Below are positions 61,801 through 64,000 of a DNA stretch of 64,000 nt, piece by piece. A model generated the notes under the pieces. That model searched no databases and had not been told where the DNA came from. It saw only the letters and a list, made by a program, of their open reading frames with translations. The position numbers and the translations under genes are program-made. This DNA is from Amyelois transitella. Taxonomy: Eukaryota > Arthropoda > Insecta > Lepidoptera > Pyralidae. How positions within the stretch are numbered: the stretch's first letter is position 1; the number at the start of each line of letters is the position of its first letter. The DNA is taken from contig NC_083535.1 in NCBI RefSeq assembly GCF_032362555.1, positions 10,788,001 to 10,852,000 of the forward strand, read 5' to 3'.

Positions 61801-63754
61801 GCCGAAATTGTCAATTTTTTTGTGTGACTTTTGGTCGCTTTTTGTCGAACTACCATTATGAAGAATTTACTCCATAAATTGTAAAGTATACCTTAAATAT
61901 ATGTTTACCATCGAAGAGTAATATGATAGCCCCTACTGTTACTGTAATACCGGTGCAAAAATTCCAGATATAACTTGTTTGACGACAGTTTGAAATAAAA
62001 AAAGCGTCTTACTTTTGTGTTACATTTTTTTTTGTGTGACGAATTTATACACCCATTGTTTCGATTAAAACTACCAAATAGCAAAACAAAGTATTAATAT
62101 GGCATCACTGTTACCGACATATAAATGTAAAAAAGGCAGCCATGTTATTTTGTCACAGGAGGCATTTTGAAAGTCCGTTACATAAATTGCTATGATTGAA
62201 AAAAAAATTAAATTGTGATTTTGAAGGTAAGTAACAGATATTTGTTTATTTTTGTACCGAATTTCTATGCAAAGTGTTTAAAAGTGTGCGTGGAATCGCT
62301 CATAAGCGTCTAATTGTAATAAATAACCAAGTTATAACCAAAAAATATTTTAAATGTTTTACTTTTGTGTTGCTTTTGTATGACATATGTGTTACGCTTG
62401 TATTACTTCTGTGTTATTGTAACACAAATTTACGTGTTGCGTAACACAATAGATTTGTAAAGCCGCATTCACATTCTGTCAATTGAAAGTCGTTTAGTTT
62501 TAATGGTGCTACCTACAATCTCCCGTTGAAATAATAATTATTGATGTTTGATTCCTCTCCGTCGTGCTTCTTCCAGCCAGATAAATAGGCAAACAGAAAA
62601 AATATAAAAGTCATTGTTTTGGTTGTAGGTATTGCGTTATTTGAGAGTCCTAAAAAAATGTTTACCTATTCTATTTACTTTAAAAAAATATTCTCGAAAT
62701 TTATAAACCGCGATGAGTTAATTTTACTGGTTAATATCTGTGGTACACAAGTGATATAAAAGAACCAAATATACGCGGGGTTTTTATATGTGGTTCAAAT
62801 ATGAATGACATTGTAATATGTACTAATGTTATTTACAATTTTGGTTGAAAATTACTTGTTATTGATCTTTGTCGTAATGAATCACATCTTTTCATTGCAG
62901 CCAAATCCCTGATGCGCTTCAGTTGTAACAGCTGTAAGGAATCTGATTTCTCCTGTCTTTCAAATCACTTAAAAGCTATTTCTAGAGCTTCAAAAGCTTC
63001 TGCGTAAGATGTTCCTTGACATTCATCCTCAGTGTCAGTCTCTTCTTTGAGATGAGAGCGGGAGTAAACATTCGGAGGCGCGTTTAAACTTGTCGCCACA
63101 TGTCTAGTAGCGCGTTACTGGAGCCGTGACGCGAGTCCGGATAATCGGAATTTCGGATAATCGGGATTCTACAAGTTTTCCCTGCTAGTAGAAGTGGTAT
63201 GTGCAGTACAACAGAAAGTTAGTTGTATTCATAATATTTTTGAAATTAAAAATATTGGTAAATTACAAAAGTCTTTTATTCAAACCCTTTTTCATTACCT
63301 ATATCTGCTTTGTGTTGTTTTGTATGTTTTACTCTTATGGTGCAATAAAGAGTTTTATCTATCTATCTACTTCATTTTTACTACAGTTACTTATATTCGT
63401 TAAGGTTATTTTAGTCACCAATCTGAAACGAACTTTACCCAAAATGTTCGTTGCTTTTGGGTTACATTTGTGTTATGGTAACTCAAAATATCTTGTGTTA
63501 CTTTTGTGATACAATTGACAATTTTGGCGGCCTTACCCATCTACAGTCTTTCTTTTCTTTCCTTCCAGTATACATCAAGAGCTTACCCGCTGGATGTCTC
63601 GCGCTCAAGCCACCTCCTCCAACTGCTGCCGACAATCAGAAGGGTGTCAAGCTCCACCATCGTGGAACTTTTCTTCAGGGCTACCATCGGAGACATCCCC
63701 ATAGAGAGGATCATTGGAGACATGTACAGAACTGGCAAGGACACTGTGTCTTAA
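55896..63754 (+). CDS. tll: Nuclear receptor tailless (NR2E2)
   Basis: Orphan nuclear receptor, a transcriptional repressor in embryonic termini and brain (family knowledge). Exons: 55896-55926, 59904-60140, 60850-61565, 63569-63754; phases close to 389 residues. Exon 1 encodes only [10 protein letters not shown] plus one base. It joins exon 2 as [12 protein letters not shown], matching the conserved SSRILY junction of tailless, and has a good start context and a GTAAGT donor. DNA-binding domain 19-89: zinc cysteines 19, 22, 36, 39 and 55, 63, 73, 76; P-box CDGCAG, the tailless type; then [13 protein letters not shown] and [18 protein letters not shown] proline-rich hinge precedes the ligand-binding domain, with [15 protein letters not shown] and, in the last exon, [15 protein letters not shown] and IIGDMY. 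Slightly shorter than fly Tll (452). Confidence 0.94.
58484..58540. other. GC-rich island in AT-rich intron
   Basis: About 57 bases of mostly G and C (GGCGGCCGCCGCCCCTGGGG then GCGGAGTCCCGGAGCCCGG) amid AT-rich DNA. No open exon with splice sites. Confidence 0.5.
58722..58932 (-). mobile_element. Short Helitron-like element
   Basis: Plus strand from gttgcccgtgacttcgtccg to cgcatttataatattagtag; same family as 29070-29278. Confidence 0.7.
58940..59030. repeat. Two-unit tandem repeat, 46-base period
   Basis: Each unit starts with the palindrome TTTGATATCAAA, then tagatct(a)ctcagtctgtg and atgttag. Confidence 0.85.
59617..59884 (+). repeat. SINE-B, full length, next to tailless exon 2
   Basis: Full-length forward copy with a (TATG)n tail, flanked by TAAAACTT at 59609-59616 and 59885-59892. 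Only 11 bases separate the right duplication from the first base of exon 2. Confidence 0.9.
60296..60378 (+). repeat. SINE-B internal fragment
   Basis: aacttgggattcttctttta to tttgaatctcgattccatta; tailless intron 2. Confidence 0.7.
60395..60668 (-). mobile_element. Short Helitron-like element
   Basis: Plus strand starts agctgtgcccgcgacttcgt and ends ctttataatattagtataga. Full body of the 8873-9142 family; fills most of tailless intron 2. Confidence 0.75.
62895..63175 (-). pseudogene. pogo/Tigger-like transposase C-terminal relic
   Basis: Reverse-strand reading gives [30 protein letters not shown], a stop where Trp is expected, then [20 protein letters not shown] and LAA. This is the acidic linker plus helical C terminus of jerky/Tigger DDE_1 transposases. 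Downstream is a double TCGGATAATCGG motif, common at the ends of such elements. Nested in the 1748-base transposon. Confidence 0.5.
63290..63372 (+). repeat. LINE-like 3' end with (TATC)n tail
   Basis: tatggtgcaataaagagttt followed by tatctatctatctac, a polyadenylation-like motif plus microsatellite tail typical of retroposon 3' ends. Confidence 0.45.
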
Positions 63755-64000
63755 AAATATATGGTGCCTTTTATAAAGCGAATATGTCATTGATATAATT
63801 TCAATTAAATTTAGCTTTATGTACCATCTTGTGTGCTTAGATCTTTAAGTTTCTAGTCAATATTGGTGTAAAAAAATTTTTAAATAGAATTATGATAAGC
63901 GGTTCAATTGATATTTACCTTGAAAGTTAGCTTTAGGGTGCTAAAATTAAAGTATTTAAGCGTTTAAGTACTCTTGTTATTATAGTATTATTAATTTTTA

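Larger units (their letters stand above)
61791..63538. mobile_element. 1748-base inverted-repeat transposon, superfamily unclear
   Basis: Terminal inverted repeats match at 25 of 26 positions; both begin GGGTAAGGCCGCC and continue AAATTGTCAATT after one variable base. The flanks share ATCT (61787-61790 and 63539-63542), a possible 4-base target duplication. Many sub-terminal copies of TTTGTGTTAC-like motifs (61822, 62009, 62030, 62361, 62415, 63466, 63495) occur. It encodes no transposase of its own. It holds nested relics and occupies most of tailless intron 3, ending 30 bases before exon 4. Confidence 0.8.

Overview
The window is nuclear DNA of an insect, almost certainly a moth or butterfly (Lepidoptera). 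It is AT-rich, has small GT-AG exons in large introns, and is full of repeats of lepidopteran type: Helitron-like elements ending in a GC-rich motif plus CTAGT, tRNA-derived SINEs, SINEs and LINEs ending in (TATG)n, and hAT elements. No species is assigned.

Five protein genes could be assembled exon by exon, with splice phases that close exactly. (1) COQ8, the ADCK3/COQ8A-type atypical kinase of coenzyme Q synthesis, minus strand, 8 coding exons, 643 aa, 1920-7361. (2) ABHD16A (BAT5), a phosphatidylserine lipase, minus strand, 9 coding exons, 508 aa, 11280-16207. (3) A GPR107/GPR108 seven-transmembrane protein, plus strand, 12 exons, 540 aa, 18976-30941, divergent from ABHD16A. (4) A RERG/RERGL-like Ras-family protein with eroded switch regions, plus strand, 5 exons, 226 aa, 36590-47791, with an 8 kb first intron. 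(5) The orphan nuclear receptor tailless (NR2E2), plus strand, 4 exons including a 31-base first coding exon, 389 aa, 55896-63754. COQ8 and ABHD16A both concern membrane lipids, but nothing suggests that the five genes form one pathway.

The rest is mainly mobile DNA. A degenerate Helitron opens the window (24-1603). The tRNA-derived SINE-A has four recognisable copies plus a split relic. SINE-B (about 265 bases) has at least six nearly full copies, four with clear target-site duplications, plus many fragments. A LINE family shares its 3' tail with SINE-B. A 1.79 kb hAT element with a perfect 8-base target duplication and a 415-codon transposase fragment lies in the GTPase first intron, and a 272-base hAT-type MITE lies in its third. 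A mariner-type MITE abuts a GPR107 splice donor. A 1.75 kb inverted-repeat element of unclear superfamily fills most of the last tailless intron. The longest gene-free stretches are 30.97-36.1 kb and 48.0-55.9 kb.

The most unusual pattern is that many insertions sit within a few bases of functional splice sites. In ABHD16A the duplicated target is the 5' splice site itself. No new multi-gene system was found. The best candidates for something undescribed are the 1.75 kb element, the splice-site-hugging SINEs with their LINE partner, a perfect 27-base palindrome, and the GTPase that has lost key catalytic positions.
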